Shown here: piece by piece, positions 5,790 through 7,966 of the stretch
Layout of the letters: every line of letters begins with the position of its first letter
Numbering within the stretch: position 1 is the stretch's first letter
Origin: Rickettsiales bacterium
GTDB taxonomy: Bacteria; Pseudomonadota; Alphaproteobacteria; Rickettsiales; Deianiraeaceae
Direction: 5' to 3'
Assembly: GCA_947485035.1 (NCBI GenBank)
Contig: CANKQN010000043.1
Location: forward strand, 1 to 7,966
DNA: 7,966 nucleotides
Made by a program: the position numbers and the translations under genes
Notes under the pieces: generated by a model
What the model was told of the DNA's origin: nothing
Database searches by the model: none
Seen by the model: the letters and a program-made list of their open reading frames with translations, nothing else

Positions 5790-7115
5790 CTATGCGTTTT
5801 CTTTTGCAGCCTTCGTGTTGAATGATTGCACGATCATTATGAAAAAATATGCGGCAAAAATGAGGTTTAAAATTGAAATAACGCCAGATCTAAGCGAAAG
5901 ATTATTCCAGTAAATCCACGACATAACAGCAAGCGTAGCAAATGATTGTCCACGATACAGCAACACCAAAAGGAAGCTTTTAACACCACGAATACACACA
6001 ACATTTACGCACATCAAAATACCTGAAAAAGCGAAGTATAAAAGGGAAAAATAGAACGCAAACTGGTGAATTTCAATCCCCTCTTCGATAAAAGATATTG
6101 GGAATTTTATGATATTTGGAATAGATTTGTAGAATATTGACGATATTTCAAAGTAAAAATTGCGGAAAAGAGTGATTATGAATATAGTTAAAACCGCTTG
6201 CAGAACAAATGTTACAGCAGAACTTACATTGCCGGAGGTTGCTTCATGGGGGAATAATTCTCGTTTTTGTTCCACTTTTTTTTGCTCGGTGTTTTTTGTG
6301 AGGAGTGTTTTTTGTTTGGCGTCCTGTTTCAAAGTTTGAGCAAACTTTTTATCCTTCTGCTTTTTATCGGCTTTGTGGAAAATGCTTGCGAATCGTGATT
6401 GATTTTTGCCTTTGTTTGAATGTTTTATGAACTCTTTTAAGGACTTATTCAAAACCGTATTTGTGATTGTGAGGTTCTCAATTTCATTGCCACGAATGTT
6501 TGTTGTTCGTGCGGGAATGAAAAATTCGGAAGGACTTGTGTTTGTAGAATCATTAAAATTGATGTAATCCATCAATGTATTTTCAATTTTTGATGATACA
6601 ATATGCACACCACGCATGTTATTTGAAAGGAACATTGAATTGTATATTTCGCTACTATCAAAAATGCTTGCATCAAGAGTTGTATATTCAAAGAATGCGT
6701 CCAGCAATTTACAATTCAAAAATTTCGTTGCAATTAATGAAGAGCAAATCGTTTTTGTGTATTGAATTTCGCTTGTGTCGAAAATTACTTTGCTTGCGAC
6801 TAAATTCGCAATTTTACTCGTAGAAATTTGACTTGCAAGGAAGATTGTATTGAAGATTGAGCTTTCTTGAAATACGCAGTTGGAAAATTGAGTATGTTCA
6901 AAGTTTGCGTTCGTAATTTTTACATGCAAAAATTTACATTCCGTGAACGAAGATGAAACGACTCCGAAATTAAAAAATTGACAATCAACAAATATAACAT
7001 CTGCAATTTCCACTTTTTTCAGAACACCTGTAATTGAGTAGTTACTCATAACAACGGGGGTTTCAAGCGATTTTGAGACCAATTCTAATAAATTTTCAGC
7101 AGTAATTTGCTTCAT
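5790..7115 (-). CDS. Membrane-anchored pentapeptide-repeat protein
   Basis: From ATG 7115 the product has 441 residues in three parts. About 30 consecutive pentapeptides, roughly residues 40-190 (e.g. ANFEH TQFSN CVFQE), should fold as a right-handed quadrilateral beta-helix. A Lys/Gln-rich linker (about 230-287) follows. The C-terminal third has about four hydrophobic segments (near 298-318, 350-374, 378-402 and 410-431). The Lys-rich linker predicts that the beta-helix faces the cytoplasm. The helix ladder lacks catalytic motifs, so a scaffold or binding role is likely, but no function can be assigned. The frame is open upstream to TTG 7175, which would leave 7 bp to the divergent gap gene; ATG 7115 leaves 67 bp for promoters and is preferred. 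obgE follows 73 bp downstream on the same strand. Confidence 0.85.
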   Translation of the reverse strand: MKQITAENLLELVSKSLETPVVMSNYSITGVLKKVEIADVIFVDCQFFNFGVVSSSFTECKFLHVKITNANFEHTQFSNCVFQESSIFNTIFLASQISTSKIANLVASKVIFDTSEIQYTKTICSSLIATKFLNCKLLDAFFEYTTLDASIFDSSEIYNSMFLSNNMRGVHIVSSKIENTLMDYINFNDSTNTSPSEFFIPARTTNIRGNEIENLTITNTVLNKSLKEFIKHSNKGKNQSRFASIFHKADKKQKDKKFAQTLKQDAKQKTLLTKNTEQKKVEQKRELFPHEATSGNVSSAVTFVLQAVLTIFIITLFRNFYFEISSIFYKSIPNIIKFPISFIEEGIEIHQFAFYFSLLYFAFSGILMCVNVVCIRGVKSFLLVLLYRGQSFATLAVMSWIYWNNLSLRSGVISILNLIFAAYFFIMIVQSFNTKAAKENA

Positions 7116-7182
7116 AAAAGCTTGACAATTCTTATTTTCTTTTTCTGCCTTAAAACAAACAAGATTATTTTTCAAGTCTTTT
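7116..7182. promoter_or_regulatory. Divergent promoter region of gap and the pentapeptide gene
   Basis: A perfect -35-like TTGACA occurs on the + strand at 7122-7127, pointing to gap, but no good -10 lies 16-19 bp downstream (TTAAAA at 7150-7155 is 22 bp away). No strong promoter is seen on the - strand. Neither gene has a clear Shine-Dalgarno sequence. Confidence 0.3.
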
Positions 7183-7966
7183 ATGGTAAAAATTGCAATT
7201 AATGGTTTAGGTCGAATTGGAAGGTGCGTTTTGCGTGCTGTTTTCGAAGAAAATATTCAAGGAATTGAAGTTGTGGCGGTGAATGGTCCTGCTGAAATTG
7301 AGCAACATGTTCATCTTCTACAATACGATTCCACCCACGGAAGATTTCCATTTCCAATAACGCACGATGGTTCGAATATCATAATCAATGGCAAAAAAAT
7401 TCCGCTTTTGCGTGAAAAAGAAGTTGAAAATATTGACTGGGCAAAATTCGGCGTTGATGTCGTTTTAGAATGCACAGGCAAATTCACAAAACGAGACGAT
7501 CTTCAAAAACACATAACCGCCGGTGCAAAAAAAGTGATTTTATCTGCTCCTGCAAAAACTGACGATGTTAAAACCATCGTGTTTGGGGTTAATCACCACA
7601 TTTTGGAAAAATCTGATACCATTATTTCAATTGGTTCTTGCACAACGAACTGCCTTGCTCCTGTTGCAAAAGTTTTGAACGATACGATTGGCATAAAAAA
7701 AGGCTTTATGACAACAATTCACTCATACACTGGCGATCAAAACATTTTGGACGGCTCTCATAAAACTGATATGCGTCGTGCTCGTTCCGCTGCTTGTTCT
7801 ATGGTTCCAACCTCAACAGGTGCTGCAAAAGCAATTGGATTGGTTCTGCCCGAACTTAAAGGCAAGCTGGACGGTTCTGCAATTCGTGTACCAACTCCAA
7901 ATGTTTCAGTTGTCGACCTAACATTTGAAGCCAACCGCGACACAACAAAGGAGGAAGTTTTGGAGG
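7183..7966 (+). CDS. gap: Glyceraldehyde-3-phosphate dehydrogenase, 3' end cut by window
   Basis: GAPDH catalyses the phosphate-dependent oxidation of glyceraldehyde-3-phosphate to 1,3-bisphosphoglycerate with NAD(P)+, in glycolysis or, reversed, in gluconeogenesis. The first 261 codons are present, of a usual 330-340. The N-terminal dinucleotide loop NGLGRIGR (7-14), catalytic Cys153 in SCTTNC and His180 in TIHSYTGDQ are intact, as is AIRVPTPNVSVVDLTFE. Two positions differ from the common form. The residue after Asn34 is Gly where most NAD-dependent enzymes have Asp that contacts the adenine ribose. The stretch before the catalytic Cys reads S-I-G-S rather than S-N-A-S. The Gly could relax NAD/NADP specificity (inference). 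The sequence otherwise reads as alphaproteobacterial. The gene diverges from the pentapeptide gene and continues beyond 7966. Confidence 0.96.
   Translation, partial: MVKIAINGLGRIGRCVLRAVFEENIQGIEVVAVNGPAEIEQHVHLLQYDSTHGRFPFPITHDGSNIIINGKKIPLLREKEVENIDWAKFGVDVVLECTGKFTKRDDLQKHITAGAKKVILSAPAKTDDVKTIVFGVNHHILEKSDTIISIGSCTTNCLAPVAKVLNDTIGIKKGFMTTIHSYTGDQNILDGSHKTDMRRARSAACSMVPTSTGAAKAIGLVLPELKGKLDGSAIRVPTPNVSVVDLTFEANRDTTKEEVLE

Noticed and set aside
7758..7943. 61-residue - strand open frame inside gap
   Set aside because: Antisense shadow of the intact GAPDH reading frame.

Overview
The window looks like a piece of an AT-rich alphaproteobacterial chromosome. LipA ([23 protein letters not shown]) and the GAPDH fragment (IGIKKGFMTTIHSYTGDQ, AIRVPTPNVSVVDLTFE) read as alphaproteobacterial proteins. 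The AT-richness, the mostly weak ribosome binding sites and the tandem eukaryote-like MORN genes suggest a host-associated member (Rickettsiales- or Holosporales-like). That placement is inference; no marker here fixes the taxon. The presence of gap argues against the genus Rickettsia, and murJ indicates that a peptidoglycan precursor pathway is kept.

The left part (1-2091) is accessory. It holds a tandem pair of MORN-type genes on the + strand, each preceded by a nearly identical cassette of about 115-120 bp. The cassette runs from a stop codon through a hairpin terminator and an AT-rich promoter to a start codon followed by Q-V-N. The first gene (306-1385) is an intact 11-12-repeat MORN protein ending in C-L-I-F, a CaaX-type prenylation box. 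The second (about 1485-1998) has one recognisable MORN repeat and an Ala/Glu-rich coiled coil. Its cassette-supplied ATG is out of frame by one AT unit across an (AT)6 tract, so it is either phase-variable or decaying. The first 200 bases may hold the tail of a further family member.

The right part (2092-7966) is core chromosome: lipA (-), murJ (+), obgE (-), a membrane-anchored pentapeptide-repeat protein (-) and gap (+, cut by the window end). lipA and murJ diverge from a short shared promoter region. murJ and obgE converge and overlap by 13 bp. The pentapeptide gene lies just upstream of obgE on the same strand and diverges from gap. These are separate housekeeping functions (lipoate synthesis, lipid II flipping, ribosome assembly GTPase, glycolysis/gluconeogenesis), not one pathway.

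The most interesting part is the MORN cassette array: a candidate family of secreted, host-membrane-targeted proteins that share one expression cassette, with a possible slipped-strand switch in one member.
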